7,608 nt of DNA, taken from Flavobacterium sp. (GTDB lineage Bacteria > Bacteroidota > Bacteroidia > Flavobacteriales > Flavobacteriaceae). Below, piece after piece: positions 1-6,503 of the stretch; the stretch's first letter is position 1; each line of letters starts with the position of its first letter. Below the pieces are notes generated by a model. That model was not told where the DNA came from. It did no database searches and worked only from the letters and a program-made list of their open reading frames with translations. The translations under genes were made by a program, and so were the position numbers. The stretch lies in assembly GCA_003449615.1 (NCBI GenBank), contig DMHA01000151.1:1-7608 (forward strand), written 5' to 3'.

Positions 1-1
1 C

Positions 2-38
2 AAAAAAAATCCCAAATTCGATTCATTTGAATTTGGGA
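2..38 (-). terminator. Rho-independent terminator, minus strand
   Basis: Perfect 10-bp inverted repeat (10-19 TCCCAAATTC, 29-38 GAATTTGGGA) around a 9-base loop. On the minus strand it is followed by eight T residues (positions 9-2). It lies beyond the main pnp terminator, so it is either a back-up for read-through from pnp or belongs to a short transcript not otherwise visible. The plus-strand side has no T run. Confidence 0.65.
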
Positions 39-83
39 ATTTCAAAAAAATTACAAAAAGATTGGAATTATTATTTATTTAAC

Positions 84-120
84 AAAAAACCCGTCTCAAA
101 CAAATGAAACGGGTTTTTTT
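84..120 (-). terminator. pnp terminator, probably bidirectional
   Basis: Inverted repeat with 11-bp arms (84-94 AAAAAACCCGT, 109-119 ACGGGTTTTTT) around a short loop, 42 bases downstream of the pnp stop codon. The A run on one side and T run on the other put a U-tract after the CCCG/CGGG stem on both strands. It can therefore stop pnp transcripts on the minus strand and any transcript arriving from the left on the plus strand. Confidence 0.85.
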
Positions 121-161
121 ATAAATGAACCTTTAGTAAACTAAGACTTGATTACTCTTAT

Positions 162-2288
162 TTATGACTCACGTGGAGGTCTTGGCAAAAGTGCTTTTCT
201 TGACACTTTTTCTTTTCTAGTTTTTGGATCTAAGCCTAAATATTTAATCATAAACACATCGCCCATTTTCACTACATCCGAAACATTTTCTGTGCGTTCC
301 CAAGCTAGTTCCGATACGTGAAGCAATACTTCATTTCCTGGAGCTGCAGTATATTCGACAACGGCACCAAAATCAAGCATTTTGATTACTTTCACCTCAT
401 AAGCTTCACCCATTTGTGGTTTGAAAGTGATGGATTGGATTTTGGCCAATACTGCTTCAATTCCAGCAGGATCTGTTCCAAGAATTTCGATAACTCCCTT
501 TTCGTCCACTTCGTTGATTACGATAGTTGTACCAGTAGCTTTTTGTAATTCTTGAATTACTTTTCCACCAGGACCAATCAAAGCACCAATAAAGTTGCCA
601 GCAATTGTTCTTGTAATAATTTTTGGAGCGTAAGCTTTTACATCTGCTTTTGGAGCAGCCAATGTAGCGGTAATTTTTCCAAGGATATGCAAACGACCTT
701 CACGTGCTTGAGCCAAAGCTTCTTCCATAATGTTGTATTTCAATCCTTCGATTTTAATGTCCATTTGGCAAGCTGTGATTCCGTCAGCAGTCCCTGTTAC
801 TTTAAAGTCCATATCACCCAAGTGATCTTCGTCACCCAAAATATCAGATAAAACAGCAAAACGATCTCCGTCAGTAATCAATCCCATGGCAATTCCAGAA
901 ACTGGTTTTACCATTTGAATACCTGCATCCATCAAGGCTAATGTCCCAGCACAAACGGTTGCCATAGAAGACGAACCATTGGATTCTAGTATTTCCGAAA
1001 CCAAACGAATGGTGTAAGGACAATCAGCAGGAATCATATTTTTCAAAGCTCTTTGAGCCAAGTTTCCGTGACCTACTTCTCTTCTTGAAGTTCCTCTTAA
1101 TGGTTTTGCTTCTCCTGTAGAAAATGGAGGAAAGTTATAATGCAAATAGAATTTCTCTTCACCTTGTTCAGATGGAGAATCTATTTGATTGGCTTCTCTT
1201 GAAGTTCCCAATGTTACGGTTGCCAATGCTTGAGTTTCTCCCCTTGTAAATATAGATGAACCGTGTACAGAAGGCAAATAATCGACCTCAGCCCATATTG
1301 GTCTGATTTCAGTTGTTTTTCTTCCATCCAAACGCAAACCTAAATCAAGGATTACGTTTCGCACCGCTTCTTTGTTGGTTTTGTAAAAATATTTTCCAAC
1401 TAAATCTCCATTGTCCGCTAATTCTTCGGCAGTAAACAAAGCTTTCACTTCGTCTTTTACCGCGTCAAAAGCAGCCGAGCGTTCGTGTTTTCCTGAACCT
1501 ACTTTAGCAATATTATAAATTTTATCGTAAGCCGCTGCTTTTACTTTGGCATAAATAGCCTCGTCTTCTCTTTCTTCTTCGTAAGTTCTAGTTTCTTTTT
1601 TACCCACTTTTGCAACCAATTTCTCTTGGGCTACTATTTGAAGTTTAATGGCTTCATGGGCAAATTTAATGGCTTCTACCATTTCTAATTCTGAAATTTC
1701 TTTCATCTCCCCTTCTACCATTGCGATAGAATCTGTCGAAGCACCAATCATCATATCGATATCTGATACTTCTAATTGAGCGCGACTTGGATTGATAATG
1801 AATTTTCCATCGACACGTGCAACACGTACTTCGGAAATTAAAGTTGAAAAAGGAATGTCAGAAATGGCAAGTGCTGCTGATGCGGCTAAACCTGCTAATG
1901 CGTCTGGCATTACATTTTCGTCATGAGACATAAGTTGAATCATAACTTGTGTTTCGGCGTGGTAATCATCTGGGAAAAGCGGACGCAAAACACGGTCAAC
2001 TAATCTCATTGTTAATACTTCGCCATCTGTTGGTCTTGCCTCTCTTTTGAAAAATCCACCAGGAAAACGTCCTGCTGCAGCAAATTTTTCGCGATAATCT
2101 ACCGTAAGTGGCAGAAAATCCACTCCTGGACTTGCTTTACGGGCCGATACTACTGTTGCAAGCAACATGGCATTTCCCATTTGAACTACTACTGAACCGT
2201 CGGCTTGTTTTGCCAATTTTCCGGTCTCGATTGAGATGCTTCTGCCATCTCCTAAATCGATAATTTCTTTTGAAACTTGTGGAATCAT
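162..2288 (-). CDS. pnp: Polynucleotide phosphorylase (polyribonucleotide nucleotidyltransferase)
   Basis: A 708-residue protein of normal family length. It degrades RNA 3'-to-5' by phosphorolysis, releasing nucleoside diphosphates, and acts in cytoplasmic RNA turnover as a trimer. Domain order is complete: first RNase PH-like core (about 10-150, with [16 protein letters not shown] at 75-90), helical linker (about 240-320), second RNase PH core (about 320-545), KH domain (about 555-615, GxxG loop at 572-575) and S1 domain (about 625-700). The phosphate-binding serines are at 439-441 (SNGSSSM), and catalytic aspartates D486 and D492 fall in [11 protein letters not shown]. The start is preceded by AAAGGAAAAAA, a plausible weak ribosome-binding site. 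It lies downstream of rpsO in the usual order but behind an rpsO terminator, so it may depend on read-through or on its own weak promoter; a TATTTTG box (2331-2337) is a low-confidence candidate. No damage is seen. Confidence 0.98.
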   Translation of the reverse strand: MIPQVSKEIIDLGDGRSISIETGKLAKQADGSVVVQMGNAMLLATVVSARKASPGVDFLPLTVDYREKFAAAGRFPGGFFKREARPTDGEVLTMRLVDRVLRPLFPDDYHAETQVMIQLMSHDENVMPDALAGLAASAALAISDIPFSTLISEVRVARVDGKFIINPSRAQLEVSDIDMMIGASTDSIAMVEGEMKEISELEMVEAIKFAHEAIKLQIVAQEKLVAKVGKKETRTYEEEREDEAIYAKVKAAAYDKIYNIAKVGSGKHERSAAFDAVKDEVKALFTAEELADNGDLVGKYFYKTNKEAVRNVILDLGLRLDGRKTTEIRPIWAEVDYLPSVHGSSIFTRGETQALATVTLGTSREANQIDSPSEQGEEKFYLHYNFPPFSTGEAKPLRGTSRREVGHGNLAQRALKNMIPADCPYTIRLVSEILESNGSSSMATVCAGTLALMDAGIQMVKPVSGIAMGLITDGDRFAVLSDILGDEDHLGDMDFKVTGTADGITACQMDIKIEGLKYNIMEEALAQAREGRLHILGKITATLAAPKADVKAYAPKIITRTIAGNFIGALIGPGGKVIQELQKATGTTIVINEVDEKGVIEILGTDPAGIEAVLAKIQSITFKPQMGEAYEVKVIKMLDFGAVVEYTAAPGNEVLLHVSELAWERTENVSDVVKMGDVFMIKYLGLDPKTRKEKVSRKALLPRPPRES

Positions 2289-2320
2289 TTTTTTCCTTTA
2301 TTAATTTTACATTGGTTTTC

Positions 2321-2363
2321 TGCCTGTCGGCAAAATAGTGTGTTGCTTGTCCCGCCGTGGCGG
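2321..2363. repeat. Pair of small GC-rich palindromes upstream of pnp
   Basis: Two short hairpin-capable sequences in an otherwise AT-rich gap: TGCC-TGTC-GGCA (2321-2332) and CCGCC-GT-GGCGG (2352-2363). Their base composition is unlike the surroundings. From memory, similar GC-rich motifs are scattered between genes in flavobacterial genomes, so this may be a dispersed repeat. They would lie in the 5' leader of a pnp transcript reading through from rpsO. Function is unknown. Confidence 0.45.
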
Positions 2364-2414
2364 ATTGTAGTTGTTGTGTTCCAATGAAAAACCAAACTTT
2401 TTTTAGTTTAAAAT

Positions 2415-2447
2415 AGCCCTGTCAGGGTTTAAAACCCAGACAGGGCT
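2415..2447. repeat. Long inverted repeat between rpsO and pnp
   Basis: AGCCCTGTC (2415-2423) pairs with GACAGGGCT (2439-2447), and inside these GGGTTT pairs with AAACCC, with one A:A mismatch and almost no loop. The 33-bp element is a nearly complete palindrome. It lacks a clean T run on either strand, so it is not a classical terminator, although the minus strand continues with TATTTTA. It could be a dispersed intergenic repeat or an RNA stem that helps define the rpsO mRNA 3' end or RNase processing before pnp. Confidence 0.6.
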
Positions 2448-2452
2448 TAAAT

Positions 2453-2480
2453 AAAAAAAGAGGCACTTACGCACCTCTTT
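2453..2480 (-). terminator. rpsO terminator
   Basis: On the minus strand, AAAGAGG...CCTCTTT forms a stem extended by two G:U wobbles and a C-G pair. It is closed by a GUAA tetraloop of the GNRA type, then followed by seven T residues (2459-2453). It begins 10 bases after the rpsO stop codon. It should at least partly uncouple rpsO from pnp. Confidence 0.85.
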
Positions 2481-2489
2481 ATATATTGA

Positions 2490-2759
2490 TTATTTTCTAA
2501 TATTCAATACTTTGATAATCTCACGATATCTGTTGATTTCTTTTTTCTTCAAGTAATCAAGCAAAGCCCTTCTTTTACCTACTAATAGTACCAATGAACG
2601 CTCTGTGTTGTAATCGTGACGATTTTTTTTCAAGTGCTCAGTTAGGTGCGTAATTCGGTGTGTGAATAATGCAATTTGACCTTCTGCAGATCCAGTGTTT
2701 TCTGCTTTTCCTCCGTGTTTAGCGAAGATTTCTTCTTTAACTTCTTTGGTTAAATACAT
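2490..2759 (-). CDS. rpsO: 30S ribosomal protein S15
   Basis: An 89-residue protein, exactly the usual length for S15. It is a primary binder of 16S rRNA in the central domain of the small subunit and contributes to bridges with the 50S subunit. Family signatures are clear: GSAEGQIALFTHRI (about 23-36), the H-L-x-x-H-L-K-K-x-R-H-D-Y segment (38-50), and the C-terminal LVGKRRALLDYLKKKEINRY block (59-78). The start codon is preceded by AT-rich sequence without a Shine-Dalgarno motif, as is common for ribosomal genes in Bacteroidota. It has a recognisable promoter upstream and its own terminator downstream, and precedes pnp as in many bacteria. Confidence 0.98.
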   Translation of the reverse strand: MYLTKEVKEEIFAKHGGKAENTGSAEGQIALFTHRITHLTEHLKKNRHDYNTERSLVLLVGKRRALLDYLKKKEINRYREIIKVLNIRK

Positions 2760-2815
2760 GCTAATATTATTTAAATGATTGTTATGTATGAATCAAGATT
2801 TTCTTAATTCGTGCG

Positions 2816-2823
2816 CAAAGGTA
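2816..2823 (-). promoter_or_regulatory. Bacteroidota-type -7 promoter box for rpsO
   Basis: The minus strand reads TACCTTTG, a full match to the TAnnTTTG -7 consensus used by the primary sigma factor of Bacteroidota. The predicted transcription start is about 6-8 bases downstream, giving a leader of roughly 50 bases. No clear TTG -33 element is seen at the expected distance. A run of A8-TAC-T8 (2849-2867) just upstream may act as an AT-rich enhancing element or as a weak terminator for the gene before it. Confidence 0.6.
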
Positions 2824-2951
2824 GAAAATAATTATGGATTGTGACCCGAAAAAAAATACTTTTTTTTATTTTTTGAATCGGAGAATCAATTATGAATTAT
2901 GGATTATTTTTATCTAATCAATAATTAACGAAAAAGTACCTGTAACCAATC

Positions 2952-3914
2952 CTAATACGCAGATTGTATGCTTATTGGCAAGGAATAAGTGCATCTTACT
3001 TTTCTTCCTCTCTGTTCACCAGGCCTAAATCCATCATATTTTGTAACTACTCGAATTGCTTCTTCGCCAGTACCATAACCCAAATCCCTCAGTACTCTCG
3101 GCTCAACAACCCTTCCTTTTTTATCTATAACAAATGACAAATATAACTTGCCCTTTAGTCCTTGCACATTTGGCGTTCTGTAGTTGCGTCCTACAAAATT
3201 ATAAAAATCCCCAATGCCATTTCTAGGCTCTGGAGCAATTTCTACTTCTTTATAAGTATGAGTGTCGCCATTCCCTTCAATACTTTCTCCCAAAACTAGC
3301 TTTCCATATTTATAGGTTTCTTTATAGCTTAATTGAGGTTTTTTTAATGAGCCTTCCCAATTACCCTCTTTAAAACCATTTTTAATTTCTCCTTTTGAAT
3401 ATTCATTTTCATCTTGATCTTCGAAAAATCCATTGCCATCAACCACCTTTTGTACACCATTTTCGTCCCAAAACTGATCAATTTTATACTGCGATTTTCG
3501 TTTTTCTTCATTTGCAATATATATCCCTTCTAGTTTTTTGTTTCCGTTTTCATACCACTGGATATCGATGCCATTTGGACGCCCCAAGGCGTAGCTAGTT
3601 ACTGCTTTTTTATTACCGTTTTCATAATAATAGGTTATTACTCCTTCCTTTCTAAATTCCTCTTTATTTAACGTTGTGCCTTCTAATTGTAAAACCCCCA
3701 ATTTATTAAATTCAAAAACCGTATAACTACTTTTATCAAATTTATAATCTTTAACAATTCTGTAAAATTGATGTTTCTTCTCTGATGTGACGAACCTAGC
3801 CGAATCTAAATAAACTAACTTGTCGTTTTTCTCAAAAGTGATTTTGGAGTTACTAGTTTGTGAATAATTTAGTGTTGATAGTAAGAGTAATATTAAATAA
3901 CCAAGCTTTTTCAT
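2952..3914 (-). CDS. Secreted MORN/YwqK-repeat protein with TonB C-terminal-like domain
   Basis: 320 residues. Residues 1-18 form a signal peptide (KK, then GYLILLLLSTLNYSQ), so the protein is exported; no lipobox or further membrane helix is seen. The centre carries MORN/YwqK-like repeats: YYYENGNKKAVTSY (95-108), QWYENGNKKLEGIY (119-132), QFWDENGVQKVV (147-158) and KNGFKEGNWEG (178-188). Residues about 245-318 resemble the C-terminal domain of TonB-type energy transducers: GKLYLSFVIDKKGRVVEP, then an EEAIRVV helix and FRPGEQRGRKVRCTYSLPI. Because it lacks the N-terminal anchor and proline-rich linker of TonB, it is unlikely to be an energy transducer itself; a periplasmic or surface binding role is an inference. 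It is set off from its upstream neighbour by a gap with gene remnants and has its own -7 box. A clear terminator is not seen behind it. Exact function is unknown. Confidence 0.88.
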   Translation of the reverse strand: MKKLGYLILLLLSTLNYSQTSNSKITFEKNDKLVYLDSARFVTSEKKHQFYRIVKDYKFDKSSYTVFEFNKLGVLQLEGTTLNKEEFRKEGVITYYYENGNKKAVTSYALGRPNGIDIQWYENGNKKLEGIYIANEEKRKSQYKIDQFWDENGVQKVVDGNGFFEDQDENEYSKGEIKNGFKEGNWEGSLKKPQLSYKETYKYGKLVLGESIEGNGDTHTYKEVEIAPEPRNGIGDFYNFVGRNYRTPNVQGLKGKLYLSFVIDKKGRVVEPRVLRDLGYGTGEEAIRVVTKYDGFRPGEQRGRKVRCTYSLPISIQSAY

Positions 3915-3941
3915 TGTTTTTTAAAATTTGAATGTAAAATC

Positions 3942-3949
3942 CAAATGTA
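3942..3949 (-). promoter_or_regulatory. -7 promoter box for the MORN/TonB-domain gene
   Basis: The minus strand reads TACATTTG, a full match to TAnnTTTG, 28 bases upstream of the start codon at 3914. This predicts a short leader of about 20 bases. No convincing TTG lies at the -33 position. It supports separate transcription of this gene from the MbnP/MbnH cluster. Confidence 0.55.
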
Positions 3950-3971
3950 CTATTAAATTTTATTAAAAAAA

Positions 3972-4064
3972 CTATTGCAACCACAAATCTCTAAAAGCAT
4001 TATTTTTATCATAATCACTAGCTTGTTTATCGATATTAAAACATAGATGTCCTTGATAATCAAT
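3972..4064 (-). other. Possible second coding remnant after the receptor fragment
   Basis: In the same frame as the receptor fragment and directly after its TGA stop, 30 codons stay open and then end at TAG (3972-3974). The peptide includes HLCFNIDKQASDYDKNNAF and RDLWLQ at its end, a composition that looks coding rather than random, but it has no start codon of its own and I recognise no family. It could be the tail of another deleted gene or a chance open stretch. Nothing else was found between 3950 and 4064. Confidence 0.25.
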
Positions 4065-4329
4065 TCAATAACTAAAATTTACATTCAAAAAGAAATTCCT
4101 TCCTTTTCTGGGAATATTATTCCAATCTGAAAAAGTCGAATAATAGGAATCGAAAATATTTTCTATTCCAATCTTCATATTGCATTTTACTTTTTCGAGA
4201 GTAAAAGAATAGCCCGAATCAAAATTCAAAATGGCATAAGATGGCGTTCTGTCTTCTCCGTAAAAAGGACTGTATTGGGTTTGGGTCGCACTTTCCTGAA
4301 CCGCAATTTGGGATGTAAATTTTTCTTTT
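4065..4329 (-). pseudogene. C-terminal remnant of a TonB-dependent receptor
   Basis: About 86 codons, ending in TGA (4065-4067), encode the last strands of a TonB-dependent outer-membrane receptor. The segment shows the typical series EDRTPSYAILNFDSGYSF, then MKIGIENIFDSYYSTFSDW and finally KGRNFFLNVNFSY. This matches the family pattern of tPsY.lln...gy.f, i.g.eNiFd..Y and GRNf.l at the C terminus. Reading upstream, the frame runs into the end of the neighbouring barrel gene and hits TGA at 4350-4352. No plug domain, start codon or signal sequence is present, so the 5' part (normally 600 or more codons) is gone. The clean junction at the stop codon of the upstream gene suggests a deletion. 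The receptor was probably the last gene of the MbnP/MbnH operon. Confidence 0.8.
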
Positions 4330-5295
4330 CTATAGACTGTAATTAAGATTCAAACTCCAACGGTAGTTGGCTTCAAGATTTCCACCGTTTAAGTTTTGAT
4401 TTATAGGCAGCATTACATTCGCTCCCAAAGAAAATTTATCTTTTGCAATTTCAAAACCTATTTTCCCCAGAAAAATATCTCCTGCTGTGTTGTTTACTTG
4501 TTGTCCTAACTGGTAGTTATCATCATAAACTTCGCCTGCAAAACCTAGCTGTGGTGCAAAAGAAAAAGTATCATTTTCGTGCAAATAGAAAAAAGTTCCC
4601 GAATAATTGAATTGGTTTCCAAAACGATAATTTTTATCATTTTCAGTTTTAATGACATAATTTAACATCGTGTTGAGTCCAAATTGTTTTCTTTTAATTA
4701 CATATTCAGTAGCTAAAAGATAATCCCAACTGCCAGTTCCTACTTGATAACTTGGATTAAAACTGCCATTATTGGCTTGGTCAAACTTTCCTATTGGAAT
4801 TTTCATTCCGCCACCAGCTTGTAGTGTGTGTACTAATTTTGTGCTGTCTTTGTGTGTTTGATACAATTGGTACATTGCTAAAACTGTGATATCGCCGATG
4901 CCGCTGATACTTTGCATGCTGGTTGCCGTTTCTCGATTGTGAAAATGATAAGGAACTAAAGCAGAAATTTGAACCCGTTTGATTACCGGAATTCTAGCCC
5001 AAATTTGCGTTGTGTTGTAATTTTCATCATACCACGCAGAATTGCTGTACAAACCATCGGTACTTTTATAGGATTGATTAAAATAGCGAATACCCACAAA
5101 ATTAGCATTTAGCATCGAAGCAAAACCCATACTCCCACCACTGGCAGAGCAGCCACACGCATCACAATCATCCTCTAATTCGTTGGCAAATTGATGAAAT
5201 CTCACAAACGGATTGTGAGTTGACAAACTGTCTTTATCTGTTGCAAAAGCAAATTGAAAAATCAGTAGTAAAGGAATTATATATTTATATTTCAT
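4330..5295 (-). CDS. Outer-membrane beta-barrel protein with CxxCxC motif, MbnP/MbnH-associated
   Basis: 321 residues from the chosen start (5293-5295). That start gives a proper signal peptide, MKYKYIIPLLLIFQFAFA; an in-frame ATG 14 codons upstream would put an unlikely tail before it and overlap the preceding gene. After the signal comes a short acidic stretch and a cysteine motif, DDCDACGCSASGGSMG (42-57, Cys 44, 47 and 49), with His 27 and 34 nearby. The rest (about 60-321) alternates polar and aromatic/hydrophobic residues and shows glycine-rich turns such as GGGMKIPIGKFDQ, as in outer-membrane beta-barrels of the transporter / MetA-degradation type. The start lies 4 bases after the stop of the cytochrome c peroxidase gene, implying translational coupling. 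Its likely job, inferred from context, is passage of, or binding to, the metal handled by its neighbours. The substrate is not proven. Confidence 0.85.
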   Translation of the reverse strand: MKYKYIIPLLLIFQFAFATDKDSLSTHNPFVRFHQFANELEDDCDACGCSASGGSMGFASMLNANFVGIRYFNQSYKSTDGLYSNSAWYDENYNTTQIWARIPVIKRVQISALVPYHFHNRETATSMQSISGIGDITVLAMYQLYQTHKDSTKLVHTLQAGGGMKIPIGKFDQANNGSFNPSYQVGTGSWDYLLATEYVIKRKQFGLNTMLNYVIKTENDKNYRFGNQFNYSGTFFYLHENDTFSFAPQLGFAGEVYDDNYQLGQQVNNTAGDIFLGKIGFEIAKDKFSLGANVMLPINQNLNGGNLEANYRWSLNLNYSL

Positions 5296-5299
5296 GCTA

Positions 5300-6340
5300 T
5301 TAAAATTCTGCAAATTTTGGATTGGTAAGAAATTCATTGTCGGTTAGGGTTTTTAAAAAAGCAACTAATTGCGATTTTTCGTTTGATGTTATTGTTATTC
5401 CTAAAGTTCCGCTGTTGTTTAAACCGGGGTCTAGATTTTGTGTATTTGTAACACCATTGATGTAGTGGTCAATTACTCCCTCTAATGTGTAAAATCTTCC
5501 ATCGTGCATATAAGGTGATGTTTTTTCTATGTTGCGCAAACTGGGTACTTTGAATTTGTATTTGTCATCTTCTTGTTCGGTAACCCGAAATCTGCCCAAA
5601 TCGTTTATTTTTGCGTCTATGGGTAATCCGTTGTTGCGAAAAGAGTTGTCGGTAAAAATATCGGTAGCATGACAAGAGGCACATTTTTGATTAAAAACTT
5701 GATAACCTGCAATTTCTTCAGAAGTGAGTGTTCCTCCTGACTCGTTGCGTCTGTATTTGTCAAATCTTGAATTGGAGGAAGTGAGCATTGTCATAAATTG
5801 TCCGAGGGCTTTGAGCATATATTCGGAATTGATTTCTTTGCCTGGAAAGGCTTGACTATATAATTTTTTGTAATCGGAATCATTTTTCATCATCTTAATG
5901 ATATTTATTATGTTTCCGTTCATTTCAAGTTCGTTCGAAATGGGAGACATAGATAATAGCTCGATATGATTGGCCGCGCCATCCCAAAAAAATTGAGTTT
6001 GATACGCCATATTTTGAATTGGTGGTGCGTTTCGTGTTCCAATTCCGTCGCCAACGCCGTGACTGAAAGTGTGACCATGATGCGTAAACGCATCTTCCTG
6101 CATGTGACAAAAACCACAAGCCACAACGCCATCGGAAGCCAAACGACCATCATAAAATATTTTTTTTCCTAATTCGAACCCTTTTTCGGTTAAAGGATTA
6201 TTTACCATATTATAAGCTAATGGCGGAAAATTTGAGGGAACTTGATAGTTTATAGGTAGGTTTTGGTATTCGTCATCGTTATCTGAAGTACAACTGATGA
6301 TAAAAACTAGCGCCATTAAGATTAAAAATCGTGTTTTCAT
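5300..6340 (-). CDS. Di-heme cytochrome c peroxidase family lipoprotein, MauG/MbnH-like
   Basis: 346 residues from ATG 6338-6340. This start gives MKTRFLILMALVFIISC with a lipobox Cys at 17; an in-frame ATG at 6433 would add 31 unlikely residues and starts inside an intergenic repeat. The acidic SDNDDE stretch after Cys17 resembles flavobacterial surface-export signals. Two c-type heme sites are present: C75-G-F-C-H79 and C220-A-S-C-H224. Other conserved elements are GTRNAPPIQNMAY (101-113), FFWDGAA (117-123), KVPSLRNIEKTSPYMHDGRF (264-283) and LEGVIDHYING (286-296). Tyr293 stands where MauG-type enzymes have a Tyr heme ligand and classical peroxidases a Met (alignment from memory). A His-rich stretch THHGHTFSH (86-94) follows heme 1. 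Next to an MbnP gene, the enzyme probably works as MbnH: it uses peroxide to form a high-valent di-heme state and oxidises tryptophan of MbnP. Family certain; MbnH role inferred. Confidence 0.95.
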   Translation of the reverse strand: MKTRFLILMALVFIISCTSDNDDEYQNLPINYQVPSNFPPLAYNMVNNPLTEKGFELGKKIFYDGRLASDGVVACGFCHMQEDAFTHHGHTFSHGVGDGIGTRNAPPIQNMAYQTQFFWDGAANHIELLSMSPISNELEMNGNIINIIKMMKNDSDYKKLYSQAFPGKEINSEYMLKALGQFMTMLTSSNSRFDKYRRNESGGTLTSEEIAGYQVFNQKCASCHATDIFTDNSFRNNGLPIDAKINDLGRFRVTEQEDDKYKFKVPSLRNIEKTSPYMHDGRFYTLEGVIDHYINGVTNTQNLDPGLNNSGTLGITITSNEKSQLVAFLKTLTDNEFLTNPKFAEF

Positions 6341-6352
6341 AATTGATGTTTT

Positions 6353-6495
6353 TAGCCCAGATGGGAATGGAAAGCCCGTAAAGGAAAAACAAATTGATTT
6401 TGTTGAAAAAAAATTGCGACCAAAGAAGCACATTTTTTTGCTTACAAAATTTTTGTTTTTCCTGCGGACTTGAAATGTACAGCTGGATTAGCTCC
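6353..6495. repeat. 143-bp structured intergenic element with nested inverted repeats
   Basis: The gap between mbnP and the peroxidase gene is almost filled by one imperfect, multi-part palindrome. The outermost pairs are AGC/GCT and CCAG/CTGG (6354-6360 with 6483-6493, with an ATTA bulge). Next is AGCCCGT (6373-6379) with GCGGACT (6464-6470), holding one mismatch and one wobble. Then comes a perfect 12-bp pairing (6382-6393 AGGAAAAACAAA, 6452-6463). Inside lie TTTTGT/ACAAAA (6398-6403, 6444-6449) and A/T runs. From memory, elements opening with TAGCCC..ATGG and closing with GGATTAGCTCC recur between genes in Flavobacterium, which suggests a dispersed family. In the operon transcript it would fold into a long hairpin just after the mbnP stop and 12 bases before the next start, so it could stabilise or separate the two cistrons. 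Confidence 0.75.
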
Positions 6496-6503
6496 AAAAA
6501 AAA

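Noticed and set aside
318..851. Two plus-strand open frames (318-548 and 552-851) opposite pnp
   Set aside because: They lie entirely inside the well-conserved pnp gene, encode low-complexity Ser/Phe/Cys-rich peptides and have no promoter or homologous features; they are shadows of the antisense codons.
2849..2867. A8-TAC-T8 inverted repeat taken as a terminator of the MORN/TonB-domain gene
   Set aside because: It is purely A/T in the stem, about 85 bases from the stop codon, and directly upstream of the rpsO -7 box; an AT-rich promoter-upstream element is at least as likely, so it was not listed as a terminator.
3395..3598. 67-codon plus-strand frame opposite the MORN/TonB-domain gene
   Set aside because: Antisense to a clearly coding gene, rich in His and Phe from complementary codons, and without a recognisable motif.
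4065..4067. TGA between the receptor remnant and the next open stretch read as recoded (selenocysteine or read-through)
   Set aside because: The receptor has its natural C-terminal strand right before the TGA, and no stem-loop for recoding is evident; a normal stop is simpler.
5296..5337. Upstream in-frame start for the barrel protein (ATG at 5337)
   Set aside because: It would bury the signal peptide behind 14 residues and overlap the peroxidase gene; the internal ATG at 5295 starts directly at the signal peptide.
5920..6172. Several overlapping short frames within the di-heme peroxidase gene on both strands
   Set aside because: They cover the first heme-site region of a gene whose own frame has all family motifs; the alternatives lack any conserved pattern.
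6341..6433. Upstream in-frame start for the peroxidase (ATG at 6433)
   Set aside because: It would place 31 unrelated residues before a good lipoprotein signal peptide and starts inside the repeat element; ATG at 6340 is preferred.
6279..6497. 72-codon minus-strand frame in the gap before the peroxidase gene
   Set aside because: It lies mostly in the structured repeat and overlaps the signal peptide of the peroxidase in another frame; its peptide is Phe/Asn/Lys rich without a family pattern.
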